Positions 15,035 through 27,951 of a stretch of 54,793 nt of DNA are shown here, one piece after another. The stretch lies in contig JAPLCP010000169.1 of NCBI GenBank assembly GCA_026392155.1, positions 1 to 54,793 on the forward strand, read 5' to 3'. Both the position numbers and the translations under genes were made by a program. This stretch comes from Armatimonadota bacterium. GTDB lineage: Bacteria; Armatimonadota; Armatimonadia; Armatimonadales; Armatimonadaceae. Below the pieces are notes generated by a model. The model was not told the origin of the DNA. It did no database searches and worked only from the letters and a program-made list of their open reading frames with translations. The first letter of the stretch is position 1. The number at the start of each line of letters is the position of its first letter.

Positions 15035-16389
15035 TTGGGTAAGCCTCCGAACTGTTTTTCGTAGCGCGTCTTAAACGGATTGACTTTCGGCGCGGTTTTA
15101 TACGCGTCCTCGTTCTCCAGACAGGGCAAGATACTCGCCCACCAAGAATCGTAGGCCTTATCCAGTTTCTGCACCAGCGCGGGGTTCTGCGCCGAGATAT
15201 CGGTTGCCTCGCCGGGGTCAGACTCTAGGTCGAAGAGCTGCCAGCGGGCGCTTGCGTTTTGGGTCGCCACGGCGTTGTAGTGAGAGAAGCGCACGCCCGC
15301 ACTGCTATACTTATTGGGGGGCTGTCCTGGCTCCCAGCGCCCCGTATGCATAAAGAGCATACGCTCACCCCACTTGACACTTGGGTTCTTGAGCAGCGGC
15401 AGGAGGCTACGGCCATCGAGCCCACGCGGCGCCTTGGCTCCCGTAATGTCGGCTAGAGTCGGCAGAATATCAAGGTGCGCTGTCAGCCGGTCACAGTCGG
15501 CGGGCATGAGGGTGCCCGGCCAGCGCCAGAACGACGCCGCGCGGGTGCCGCCCTGGTAGACTGTGTTCTTCGATGCCCGCATGCCTGCGTTGAATACTTT
15601 CACGCCCGCCGTGCCGCCGTTATCGTTCATGAAGATCACCAGCGTCTCCCGCTCAATATCTAACGCCTTGAGCTTCTCTAACAGCTTCCCGACATTGTCG
15701 TCTATATTGGCGATCATGCCAAAGAACTTCGCCGCCTGCTTATCGGCTACTTTTCCTGTATAGCGTGCCTCGTCCTCGGGGCGCACTTGCAGCGGGCCAT
15801 GCGGGGCGTTGGGGGTGATATAGGCAAAAAACGGCGCTCTCGTGCCACGTTTTTCTTCGATCCAGCGCGTGGCTTGGGCGAAAAACACATCGGTGCAGTA
15901 GCCCTTGGTCTTCTCAAAGTGCCCGTTGTGCCAGATCGCCGGGTCGAAGTAGGTGTTTCCCGGAGCGTCGCCGCAGGTTCCCGGATAGCTCTGCCCAATC
16001 CCACCCGCGCCATGGATGAAGACCTCATCAAAGCCGCGCTTATCAGGCTGGTAGGCATCTTCATCGCCTAGGTGCCACTTGCCAAAAATCCCCGTGGCGT
16101 AGCCTGCGCTCTTTAATACTTGGGCTAGTGTGGTGGCTTTAAGGCTCAGGCGCTCGCGCTCGTAGATCGTGTGGCTGATCCCCGAGCGCATCTCGTGCTT
16201 GCCCGTGAGCAGTGCCGCACGCGTGGGTGAGCAGGTCGGGCTGACGTGAAAGTGCGTGAACCGAACGCCTTCGTCGTGGAGGCGGTCTAGGTTGGGCGTC
16301 TTAAGAACCGGGTTGCCGTGGCAGGAGAGATCGCCAAAGCCCTGGTCATCGGTGAGGATAATAATAATGTTGGGCCGCGCTGCAAACAT
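15031..16389 (-). CDS. type I sulfatase (formylglycine-dependent)
   Basis: 452 residues of the arylsulfatase family. The metal-binding start is ILTDDQGFGD. The signature CSPTRAALLTG carries Cys53, which a formylglycine-generating enzyme would convert; GKWHLGD and the FMNDNGGT segment complete the active site. It hydrolyses sulfate esters, probably on a polysaccharide given the downstream esterase fusion. The start at 16389 begins the fold almost at once, so no signal peptide is evident, unusual for this family. A longer in-frame start would overlap gltB and adds no leader-like sequence. It lies 46 bp after gltB. Confidence 0.85.
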   Translation of the reverse strand: MFAARPNIIIILTDDQGFGDLSCHGNPVLKTPNLDRLHDEGVRFTHFHVSPTCSPTRAALLTGKHEMRSGISHTIYERERLSLKATTLAQVLKSAGYATGIFGKWHLGDEDAYQPDKRGFDEVFIHGAGGIGQSYPGTCGDAPGNTYFDPAIWHNGHFEKTKGYCTDVFFAQATRWIEEKRGTRAPFFAYITPNAPHGPLQVRPEDEARYTGKVADKQAAKFFGMIANIDDNVGKLLEKLKALDIERETLVIFMNDNGGTAGVKVFNAGMRASKNTVYQGGTRAASFWRWPGTLMPADCDRLTAHLDILPTLADITGAKAPRGLDGRSLLPLLKNPSVKWGERMLFMHTGRWEPGQPPNKYSSAGVRFSHYNAVATQNASARWQLFDLESDPGEATDISAQNPALVQKLDKAYDSWWASILPCLENEDAYKTAPKVNPFKTRYEKQFGGLPK

Positions 16390-16435
16390 GAGAGTCTGTT
16401 CGGCGCGACCCGCAGGATTTCCTTTACCCTGCCCT

Positions 16436-21067
<4,632 letters not shown>

Positions 21068-21135
21068 TTTTACTTACCAAACGACGAACGCGGCGACAGA
21101 GCACGCAACCTCTCCAGCACTGGTCGGGAACCAAA

Positions 21136-21141
21136 ATTATA
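21136..21141 (-). promoter_or_regulatory. -10 hexamer TATAAT for gltB
   Basis: A consensus TATAAT on the minus strand about 69 bp before the gltB ATG, giving a true 5' leader. The -35 is not clear. Confidence 0.5.
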
Positions 21142-21150
21142 TCATAAGTG

Positions 21151-21915
21151 TTATTTTGGAATTTGTTCGAGGAGCTTATTGGCGTTTTCCTGAATCCCTC
21201 GCGGACAGCCCGGTACTTTGATCGCAGCGTTTAGCTCGGCTCGCGCGCCCTTGGCATTGCGCTCTCCGATAAAGCAAAATGCCAGCCCGAAATGCGCATA
21301 GGCTTTATCGCGTGGCTCCGTGGCCGCTGCGAGAGCTTTCTGGAACCAAGTGCGTGCGGTGGCGGACTTCTCCTTCTTGAGATAGAGGCCTCCCAGAGCT
21401 GCGTAGGCCGAGGCATACTTGCTCGTCTTTGGTCCTTTCGCCATCAGCCTGGCTGCCCAGAGTGCTTTAGCCTCGTTGTCCTGACGTGCAAAACGCTCAG
21501 TCAGATCCGCTGCTAGTGTCGTGTTATTAGGGCTCTGCTTGAGCTTGGCCTCAAGTACTGGTTGCTCCTTAAAGGCTTTGAGCGCTCCACTGCCCAGCTC
21601 AATAAAGCCTGAAGCAGGCATGAACCCCGGCATGCGCCCCCACTCATTGCCCTCGGCATCCAGATAGAGCACCGTGGGAAACCCGCTGACGCCGTATTTT
21701 TGCGCCAGAGCCTTGCCCTCACGCTCCGCATTGAGCTTGACGGTGACCACCTGGCCACAGAACTGCACAATTTTTGGATCAGGGAATACCTCGGCATCGA
21801 GCTTCTTGCAGTAGCCGCACCAGTCGGTGTAGAAGTCAATCAGCAAGAGCTTCTTGCTGGCGCGGGCACTCTTGACCGCCGCCTCGTAGGACTTGATCCA
21901 AGCAATCTTTGGCAT
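21151..21915 (-). CDS. thioredoxin-fold protein with TPR tail
   Basis: 254 residues. Residues 1-115 are a thioredoxin-like domain with the redox pair Cys33-Gly-Tyr-Cys36 (DWCGYCKK) and a cis-Pro region GFPTVLYLD. Residues 150-250 are TPR-like helices (SAYAALGGLYLKKEKSATAR, AHFGLAFCFIGERNAKGA). No leader is visible, so it may be cytoplasmic. It probably reduces disulfides in protein partners bound by the TPRs; that is inference. TAAAAT lies exactly 6 nt before the ATG. It is divergent from the multicopper oxidase gene. Confidence 0.8.
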   Translation of the reverse strand: MPKIAWIKSYEAAVKSARASKKLLLIDFYTDWCGYCKKLDAEVFPDPKIVQFCGQVVTVKLNAEREGKALAQKYGVSGFPTVLYLDAEGNEWGRMPGFMPASGFIELGSGALKAFKEQPVLEAKLKQSPNNTTLAADLTERFARQDNEAKALWAARLMAKGPKTSKYASAYAALGGLYLKKEKSATARTWFQKALAAATEPRDKAYAHFGLAFCFIGERNAKGARAELNAAIKVPGCPRGIQENANKLLEQIPK

Positions 21916-21921
21916 GTGATC

Positions 21922-21927
21922 ATTTTA
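21922..21927 (-). promoter_or_regulatory. leaderless-type -10, TAAAAT, 6 nt before ATG 21915
   Basis: TAAAAT, spacer GATCAC, ATG on the minus strand. Confidence 0.6.
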
Positions 21928-21991
21928 TCGTATGCGCCGCTGCAATGGCTTCAGGACTTCTTCATCTCTGCTGGCCATACTAGAGGGCACG

Positions 21992-23893
21992 ATGAAACGA
22001 CAAGATCGGCCTTTTCAAAAACTCTGGGTTCCCGAGCGCCTCTCAGGCAAGACGTTTAACCTAATGCTGAGCAAGACGAAAAAATCGTTCTGGGAGGGGG
22101 CGACCACCACGACCTACGGCTACAATGGCGCGCCGTTCTGGGGACCGACACTGGTCTTTCAGCAAGGCGAGCGCGTGACGCTCAATGTGACCAATGCGCT
22201 CGACGAGCCAACAACCTGTCACTGGCATGGGTTGCACTTGCCCGCGGCCATGGATGGTGGGCCACACCAGCTTATCGCGCCGGGTAAGACCTGGCAGGCG
22301 AGCTTTGAGGTGAAAAACCACGCGGCGACCTACTGGTACCATCCTCACGCCCACGAGTCCACCCAGAAGCAGCTTACCTACGGCGCAGGTGGCTTGATTA
22401 TCATCAAGGACCCGCTTGAGGCTGCCCTTGCACTTCCCCGAACCTACGGCGTGGACGACATTCCCCTCGTCTTCACCAGCCGCCGCTTCTATGAAAATAA
22501 CCAGTTCAGCTTTGAGGGCGACCGCGATAAGTACGGCGACTTTCTCTTTGCCAATGGCGTGCTCGATGCGGAGATCCGTCTGCCGGCACAGCTGGTGCGC
22601 CTGAGGATTCTAAATGCGGAGATTGAGCGTGGCTACGATCTGGGGCTCTCCGACAACCGGATTTTTCATCTCATCGCCACCGATGGCGGGCTGGTTGAGA
22701 AGCCAGTGCCACTCAAGCGCCTCAAGCTCATGCCCGGAGAGCGCGTCGAGCTACTTGTTGATCTGAGCCGCGATGCGTATGGCTCGTCGCTGGATCTGAT
22801 GTCTTTTAACGCGGGCCAGGCATTTGGCTTTCCGGGTGCGGAGTCGCAGCAACCTCGGCGACCCAACGGCGGCCTCCTCAATGCGATTGACTTTCGCCTG
22901 CTCCGCATTACGGTTGGGCTGACGACGCCGGTGGCCGTGACCCAGCTCCCTAGCACCCTTGTGAAGAACCCGAACTTTACTCCCGCCGACGTTCAGAGTC
23001 GGCGCACCGTGCGCATCAATGGCCAGCCCGGCGGAAACCCGGAGTTCTACTTCGACCAGGGAGCCTACGACATGCACCAGACTAACCATGTGGTGAAGCT
23101 GGGGGCTGTGGAGGCGTGGACGGTCGTCAATAACCGCGTCTTTGGGCACTCATTTCATATCCACGATGTCCAGTTTCGGATTGTCGAGCGCAGCAACGGC
23201 CCGATTCCCGCCCACGAAAACGGCTGGAAAGACACGTTCTATATCCCGCGCAACGAGTCGGTGACCTTTGTGGCCAAGTTCGAGGACTTCGCCAGCCCCA
23301 CCGACCCCTACATGTACCACTGCCACATGTCAAACCACGAAGACGGCGGTCTGATGGGGCAGTTCGTGGTGGTAAAAGACCCCACTGCGTTCCAGCAGAC
23401 ACAAGAGAAAGCCGTCACGCCAGAGATGCTGCTCGCCGCCGAGAAACAGACCGGGAAGCGTGTCACGCTGGAGACGCACAACAAGCCGCTGGTGCTGCAC
23501 TTTATCGAGCAAAGCTGCCCCTGCTCCCGCGACTCCGCCCCGTTTTTAGATCGCCTCGCCGCTCAGCTCGGCGACTCGTGCCAGATTATCGGGGTGATCA
23601 ACGCTACTTCCCCGCAAGCGAAAGCCTGGGCAAAGCAAACAGGCATAAAGCTCCCGCTGCTGGCCGACCCTGATCGAAAGCTCATCACCGCCTACGGAGC
23701 CGAGCGCAGTGTCTACACCACCCTGGTCGCCCCCGATGGGCGCATCGTCAAGACCTACCCCGGCTACAGCCAGGCCATGCTTTTAGAGCTCGCCCAAAAA
23801 CTCAGCCAGCTCACCGGCAAGCGCCTCGCGCCTCTCTCCGTCAGCGCCGCCCCAAAAGTACTGACATCGGGGTGCACGTTTCCAAAGGCGTAG
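21992..23893 (+). CDS. multicopper oxidase fused to a peroxiredoxin-like domain
   Basis: 633 residues. Residues 20-480 form a three-domain multicopper oxidase of the CotA/CueO type, with ligands in HWHG (77-80), HPHAH (117-121), HSFHIH (about 386) and YHCHMSNHEDGGLM (about 442). These supply the type 1 copper and the trinuclear centre that reduces oxygen to water. Residues 500-633 look like an AhpC/TSA thioredoxin-fold domain with QSCPCSRDSAP (a CPC pair) and LLADPDRKLITAYG. This fusion is unusual. No signal peptide is evident from 21992; an upstream in-frame ATG (21932) adds 20 residues without a clear leader. AGAGGGC just upstream may be the ribosome-binding site. Confidence 0.8.
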   Translation: MKRQDRPFQKLWVPERLSGKTFNLMLSKTKKSFWEGATTTTYGYNGAPFWGPTLVFQQGERVTLNVTNALDEPTTCHWHGLHLPAAMDGGPHQLIAPGKTWQASFEVKNHAATYWYHPHAHESTQKQLTYGAGGLIIIKDPLEAALALPRTYGVDDIPLVFTSRRFYENNQFSFEGDRDKYGDFLFANGVLDAEIRLPAQLVRLRILNAEIERGYDLGLSDNRIFHLIATDGGLVEKPVPLKRLKLMPGERVELLVDLSRDAYGSSLDLMSFNAGQAFGFPGAESQQPRRPNGGLLNAIDFRLLRITVGLTTPVAVTQLPSTLVKNPNFTPADVQSRRTVRINGQPGGNPEFYFDQGAYDMHQTNHVVKLGAVEAWTVVNNRVFGHSFHIHDVQFRIVERSNGPIPAHENGWKDTFYIPRNESVTFVAKFEDFASPTDPYMYHCHMSNHEDGGLMGQFVVVKDPTAFQQTQEKAVTPEMLLAAEKQTGKRVTLETHNKPLVLHFIEQSCPCSRDSAPFLDRLAAQLGDSCQIIGVINATSPQAKAWAKQTGIKLPLLADPDRKLITAYGAERSVYTTLVAPDGRIVKTYPGYSQAMLLELAQKLSQLTGKRLAPLSVSAAPKVLTSGCTFPKA

Positions 23894-23907
23894 ATCATGA
23901 CAGATGG

Positions 23908-23973
23908 GGCCTGAAAGTCCCCGCCTGCTTTGTAGCATTAGGCTCTCCAGCCCCGCCGCTCTAACCGGCGGGG
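23908..23973. repeat. multi-hairpin repeat, family B, copy 3
   Basis: GGCTCTCCAG is followed by the hairpin CCCCGCCG-CTCTAAC-CGGCGGGG and CTAC, nearly identical to the right end of copy 1. On the minus strand it begins with the TAG stop codon of the isocitrate dehydrogenase gene. The left part is shorter than in copies 1 and 2. Confidence 0.8.
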
Positions 23974-24984
23974 CTACATCGCTCCGATGACAGCTTTGAC
24001 GAACTCTGCGGTGCCTGCTTGGCCGCCTAAATCCCGCGTGACGTGCTTGCCTTCTTCAAAGACGGCAAAGAGCGCGCTCTCGATCCGATCCGCCGCCGCA
24101 CTTTCCCCGAGCTGGCGGAGCATGAGAACCGAGGACATGACGACAGCGGTCGGGTTGGCGAGGCCCTTACCGGCGATATCGGGCGCGGTGCCGTGGACGG
24201 CTTCGTAGACGATGGCATCGGTGCCGATATTGGCGGAGCCCGTGACGCCCAGGCCGCCCACCAAGCCCGAGACTAAGTCGCTGATGATGTCGCCGTAGAG
24301 GTTCTCCATCACCATCACGTCAAACTGCTGCGGGCGTGTCACCAGCTGCATGCAGCAGTTATCCACGATCACCTCCTGGTACTCAATCTCCGAGTACTCT
24401 CTGGCCACGCGGCGGCAGCAGTCTAAAAACAGTCCATCAGAGAGCTTCATGATATTGGCCTTATGAACCGCGCTCACTTTCTTACGATTATGGTTGCGGG
24501 CGTACTCAAAAGCGAACTTGGCGATGCGCGTGCTGGCTACCTCGGTGATAATTTTCAGGCTCTCGACCACGCCGGGCACCACCACGTGCTCAATTCCGGC
24601 ATAGAGATCCTCGCTGTTCTCACGCACCACGACAATATCAATGCCCGCAAACGGTGTCTTGACGCCGGGAATGGTCTTGGCGGGGCGGACATTGGCATAG
24701 AGCCCGAGGCGCTTACGCAGTGCCACATTCACCGACGGAAAACCCTCGCCCACGGGCGTACCAATCGGGCCTTTGAGCGCGATGTGGTTCTTGACAATCG
24801 AGTTCACGACGCTATCGGGCAGGGGCGTTCCAAAGCGCGGAATAATATCGGCACCCGCCTCTTGTCGGTCCCAGGAAAACGAAATGCCTGCCGCCGCAAG
24901 AATCTCCAAGGCAGCATCGGTCACCTCCGGCCCAATCCCATCGCCGGGTATCAGGGTCGCGGAGTAGGTTTTTGTCTTGCTCAT
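23974..24984 (-). CDS. icd: NAD-dependent isocitrate dehydrogenase
   Basis: 336 residues of the isocitrate/isopropylmalate dehydrogenase family. LIPGDGIGPEV is the start motif, NVRPAKTIPG and VVRENSEDLYAGIEH bind substrate, and NLYGDIISDL with GTAPDIAGKG forms the metal and NAD region. RENSEDLYAG and the length fit the NAD-isocitrate dehydrogenase group rather than 3-isopropylmalate dehydrogenase; homoisocitrate or tartrate dehydrogenase is less likely. It oxidises isocitrate to 2-oxoglutarate in the TCA cycle. The start at 24984 is preferred over an upstream ATG (25044) because CATAAT lies exactly 6 nt before it and the longer form would overlap trpF. Confidence 0.8.
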   Translation of the reverse strand: MSKTKTYSATLIPGDGIGPEVTDAALEILAAAGISFSWDRQEAGADIIPRFGTPLPDSVVNSIVKNHIALKGPIGTPVGEGFPSVNVALRKRLGLYANVRPAKTIPGVKTPFAGIDIVVVRENSEDLYAGIEHVVVPGVVESLKIITEVASTRIAKFAFEYARNHNRKKVSAVHKANIMKLSDGLFLDCCRRVAREYSEIEYQEVIVDNCCMQLVTRPQQFDVMVMENLYGDIISDLVSGLVGGLGVTGSANIGTDAIVYEAVHGTAPDIAGKGLANPTAVVMSSVLMLRQLGESAAADRIESALFAVFEEGKHVTRDLGGQAGTAEFVKAVIGAM

Positions 24985-24990
24985 GCCTAG

Positions 24991-24996
24991 ATTATG
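24991..24996 (-). promoter_or_regulatory. leaderless-type -10, CATAAT, 6 nt before ATG 24984
   Basis: CATAAT, spacer CTAGGC, ATG on the minus strand. Only 6 bp separate it from the opposing trpF -10. Confidence 0.6.
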
Positions 24997-25002
24997 GCAC
25001 AG

Positions 25003-25008
25003 TACAAT
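25003..25008 (+). promoter_or_regulatory. leaderless-type -10, TACAAT, 7 nt before ATG 25016
   Basis: TACAAT, spacer GCTGGGC, ATG of trpF. It faces the icd -10 across 6 bp, so the two polymerases cannot bind together. Confidence 0.6.
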
Positions 25009-25015
25009 GCTGGGC

Positions 25016-25690
25016 ATGAGAATTCGTTTAAAAGTCTGCTGCATTGCCAGCGTGGACGAAGCGCGGCTGGCGATTTCCTACGGCGCGGATGCGCTGGGGC
25101 TGGTGGGGCCGATGCCGTCGGGGCCGGGGCCGATTCCGCTGGAGACCATCGCCCAGATTGCGGCGGCGACTCCCCCGCCCATCGCGACTTTCTTGCTGAC
25201 CTCCGAGACCCAGCCCACGGCGATTGTGGCGCAGTGGCAACAGTGCTGCACCACGACCATTCAGCTCACGGATCGGGTGGAGCCAGAGCACTACGCGGCG
25301 CTTCGGGCGGCGCTGCCGGGTATCAAGCTGGTGCAGGTAATCCACGTAATCGGGCCGGAGTCTCTAACGGAGGCAAAAGAGTTTGGCAAAGTGGCAGATG
25401 CCCTCCTCCTCGACTCAGGAAATCCTGCTCTCGCCGTCAAAGAGCTCGGCGGCACCGGGCGCGTCCATGACTGGGAGGTCAGCGCGGCGATCTGCGCCGC
25501 CGTGGCCTGCCCGGTGTTTCTGGCAGGCGGCCTACGCCCCGACAATATCACTGAGGCGGTGCGGACCGTACGGCCATTTGGGGTCGATCTGTGCTCCGGG
25601 GTGCGCACCGATGGCAAGCTAGCCCCAGAGAAGCTGGCTGCCTTTGTGCAGGCGCTAGCGGGAGGTCGCGAGGAGCGAGCGCGTGGTTAG
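25016..25690 (+). CDS. trpF: phosphoribosylanthranilate isomerase
   Basis: 224 residues with the TrpF (beta/alpha)8 pattern. The start RIRLKVCCIAS replaces the usual VKICGIT but keeps the catalytic cysteine. LLLDS gives the aspartate, GGTGRVHDW the phosphate-binding loop, LAGGLRPDNI and GVDLCSGVRT the C-terminal phosphate site. It catalyses the Amadori rearrangement in tryptophan synthesis. It is not in a trp operon; trpA lies 28 kb away. The divergence at the N-terminus makes a related role possible. The last 36 bp overlap the 3' end of the convergent small gene. Confidence 0.8.
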   Translation: MRIRLKVCCIASVDEARLAISYGADALGLVGPMPSGPGPIPLETIAQIAAATPPPIATFLLTSETQPTAIVAQWQQCCTTTIQLTDRVEPEHYAALRAALPGIKLVQVIHVIGPESLTEAKEFGKVADALLLDSGNPALAVKELGGTGRVHDWEVSAAICAAVACPVFLAGGLRPDNITEAVRTVRPFGVDLCSGVRTDGKLAPEKLAAFVQALAGGREERARG

Positions 25691-25927
25691 CTCACCGTCG
25701 AGGTAGTAGTGGTCGAAGGGGACACTGCCCAGGCGCATGGGGCTGATGTCCACGAACTCAATTAGGTGAAGCTCCGCGCGAAAGCGCAGTGCGGAGTCGT
25801 CATCGGAGAAGGCGGCGAGGTACTCGTCGTCACTCTGGCGCAGACAGACAAACTCACCGGTTTCGATATGCCGCAGGGTGTAGACTGTCCTCTGGAAATC
25901 TCCCTGGTTGTGCTCAAAGGGTCGCAT
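25655..25927 (-). CDS. conserved-looking 90-residue protein, unknown
   Basis: A short soluble protein (MRPFEHNQGDFQRTVYTLRH...) with acidic and aromatic residues. It has a plausible alternation of strands and helices (TGEFVCLRQSDDEYLAAFSDD) and no membrane segment. I do not recognise the family. Normal codon use and a stop tail to tail with trpF support a real gene. The start at 25927 has no strong Shine-Dalgarno. The C-terminal 12 codons overlap trpF on the other strand. Confidence 0.5.
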   Translation of the reverse strand: MRPFEHNQGDFQRTVYTLRHIETGEFVCLRQSDDEYLAAFSDDDSALRFRAELHLIEFVDISPMRLGSVPFDHYYLDGELTTRSLLATSR

Positions 25928-25979
25928 ACCCTAGTATCGGCAGGTTTTTGAGATGACGTTAGAGAAAAGAGAGGGCATT

Positions 25980-27173
25980 ATGCACCGACAAGCCCAAGAT
26001 CCTCTTTTTTTGCTCACCCTTCCTCGTGGCTGGTTTCGGAGTAGCACCCAGAGCCGCCTCCCGGAGCGGGTTTCGACAACGGTGCAGCTGATGCGAGGGA
26101 CCGTTGTCTTGCGCTTGCTGGGAATTCGGGAGCAGACTGCCGCGACATTGCCTACGCTCGACTTTACGGGACGGCTCCAGACCAACGGGACGATAGATCA
26201 GGGGCAAGGGCGACTGCGCTGGCCGGAGGGATCGCAGGAGAGTGTGGAGGTCAGTCAGGCGCTAGATGGCTCCTACCAGCTCCAGCGCAGTGGGCTGCGA
26301 GGCGCACTCACCCCCACAAAAAACAGCCTCGGGGTGGTGCATGAGGCGCTGCTCTGGTTTGGTCTCGGGCGGCTCCTGAGACGTGGCTCCCGCACCGAGC
26401 AAACTGTCACCTTGGTGCGTGAAGAGAGCACACCGGGCCTACTCTCGGGGACACTTGCGCTGACCGAAGAGCGTGAGGAGCTTCTAAAGCTGCGCGATGA
26501 GGTCGTGATGGCGCGGCGGCTACGCTACCAAGCGAGTGGGCTGGGCTATCCCAAGGAGCGCGAGCGGGGCACTCTCTGGCTGGGGCCACAGGGAGAAGTT
26601 CTCAAGGGGGATCTCATCCCCTCGTTTGTGGCGACGGCAGCAATGGCCCCAGAAAAAAACGACCCCGCCTTTGCTCTCAAGACCCTGGAAAGTGGCCAGT
26701 GGCGTGCGGAGCAGGGTAGCAACGGCTGGACCGTCACGCACTCGGAAGGCAAGCTGGAGGCGGAGCTGGACTTTGAGCGCCGCCTGCGCCGTCTGACGAG
26801 CCGCCTGACGGGCACATCCCTCGTTGCCGAGTGGGACGGCACGGCGCTGCGCTATGCCTATCCCTCACTCCTGCCCAAGTTTGCCGCAGTGCCCGAGGGT
26901 GGTGTGGCGCTCTTTCTTGCCTCACTTCTCCTGCCTGAGCCCATTGCAGGGCAGGCGATTGGCCAGAAGCGCTCGGTGCTGCTCCTCCCGCTGATCACGG
27001 GCGATGAGCTGGCGCTGAGCGGAGAGCTCACTCGCCTGCCAGACTCCCCGAAAAAGACACGCCGCTACCGACTCACTCTCGATGGAGGCACTATCGCCGA
27101 GCTGGAGGCTGATGCACTTGGCCTGGTGCGCCTGACCAGCAATGGGGCACTGGCTGCCACCCGGAAGCCGTAA
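25980..27173 (+). CDS. unknown 397-residue protein, beta-rich repeats
   Basis: Not recognised. The protein is soluble-looking, with many short strands of the type GTVVLRLLG, GTLALTEER, GELTRLPDS and LTLDGGTIAELEADALGLVRL. No signal peptide is seen, though LEADALGLVRL-like endings are common in exported or lipid-binding DUFs. The start at 25980 is preferred over an ATG at 25953 because GAGAGGG lies 5 nt upstream. It ends 20 bp from the stop of the convergent coiled-coil gene. Codon use is like its neighbours. Confidence 0.6.
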   Translation: MHRQAQDPLFLLTLPRGWFRSSTQSRLPERVSTTVQLMRGTVVLRLLGIREQTAATLPTLDFTGRLQTNGTIDQGQGRLRWPEGSQESVEVSQALDGSYQLQRSGLRGALTPTKNSLGVVHEALLWFGLGRLLRRGSRTEQTVTLVREESTPGLLSGTLALTEEREELLKLRDEVVMARRLRYQASGLGYPKERERGTLWLGPQGEVLKGDLIPSFVATAAMAPEKNDPAFALKTLESGQWRAEQGSNGWTVTHSEGKLEAELDFERRLRRLTSRLTGTSLVAEWDGTALRYAYPSLLPKFAAVPEGGVALFLASLLLPEPIAGQAIGQKRSVLLLPLITGDELALSGELTRLPDSPKKTRRYRLTLDGGTIAELEADALGLVRLTSNGALAATRKP

Positions 27174-27192
27174 AGGCCGTAAAGAATAAAAC

Positions 27193-27846
27193 TTAGGCGG
27201 CTACTTTAAACTCACTGGGCTCGTCTTCGGTATCGGATTCTTTATCGTCAAGAATCAGGGAAACATCAGGAGTCACGGTGAGAGTGAGCTCGGTGCCAAA
27301 GAAGCTCAGAACACTCTCTAAGCGATCCGACTCCGTGTCGCAGAGGGTGCGGATACGCTCTTGCTTCTCTTTAGCCGTGGCGATCTGCTCTTCTTTTTGA
27401 GTGATCTGGCGCTGCAAGTCCGCAATCTGGGACTCGGTCTCGGAGATATAGTCGGTGGTTTTCTTGCCCTGCGTCTCTGCAAACTGCTGGAGTGTGTCGC
27501 GCTTCTGCGCGGCATCGCCCACAATGCTCTGACGGTTGACCCCGATGGCTGTCCCCAGCGCTCCGAGGGTCACTTGCACCGTCTGGCGCTTCATCTCCAG
27601 TGGCATCTCTTTAGGGAGCTGCTCCAGCATGTCCAAGGTCTGCTCCGCCGTGAAGCTGGTAGTGCTCACTTTGGCAAACTGGTAGATCGCCGGAAAATCC
27701 AGCGTCCCCTCAGAGGAAAGAGCGGGCTGCTCTGCCGCTGTGACGACAGGGGTAGCAGACAGGGGAGCAGGCGCACTGCTCAGACGAATGGGTGGTGCGG
27801 CTGGCTCAGACGCACTCTCTTTCTTATCTCGCATAAAAAATGACAT
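27193..27846 (-). CDS. unknown protein with proline-rich head and coiled coil
   Basis: 217 residues. Residues 1-45 are Pro/Ala/Ser-rich and probably disordered. 'LDFPAIYQFAKV..TSFTAEQTLDMLEQLPKEMPLEMKRQTVQVTL' (about 49-95) looks like a conserved core, residues 110-170 are a coiled coil (SQIADLQRQITQKEEQIATAKE), and the tail is acidic. I recall similar proteins in Armatimonadota and cyanobacteria-like genomes but know no function. AAAGGAT 9 nt upstream of the ATG gives a Shine-Dalgarno start. Confidence 0.65.
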   Translation of the reverse strand: MSFFMRDKKESASEPAAPPIRLSSAPAPLSATPVVTAAEQPALSSEGTLDFPAIYQFAKVSTTSFTAEQTLDMLEQLPKEMPLEMKRQTVQVTLGALGTAIGVNRQSIVGDAAQKRDTLQQFAETQGKKTTDYISETESQIADLQRQITQKEEQIATAKEKQERIRTLCDTESDRLESVLSFFGTELTLTVTPDVSLILDDKESDTEDEPSEFKVAA

Positions 27847-27935
27847 AGCTTTTCGATCCTTTAGGTGACGTACTGTCTGTATTGTCGGCAGAGCCTGAAA
27901 AAATTACCAGGGTATTCAGAGAAAATATTGCATGG

Positions 27936-27941
27936 TAAAAT
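27936..27941 (+). promoter_or_regulatory. -10-like TAAAAT before def
   Basis: TAAAAT ends 10 nt before the ATG at 27952; the spacer GGGGGGCGCT is G-rich. The leader would be only a few bases. Confidence 0.45.
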
Positions 27942-27951
27942 GGGGGGCGCT

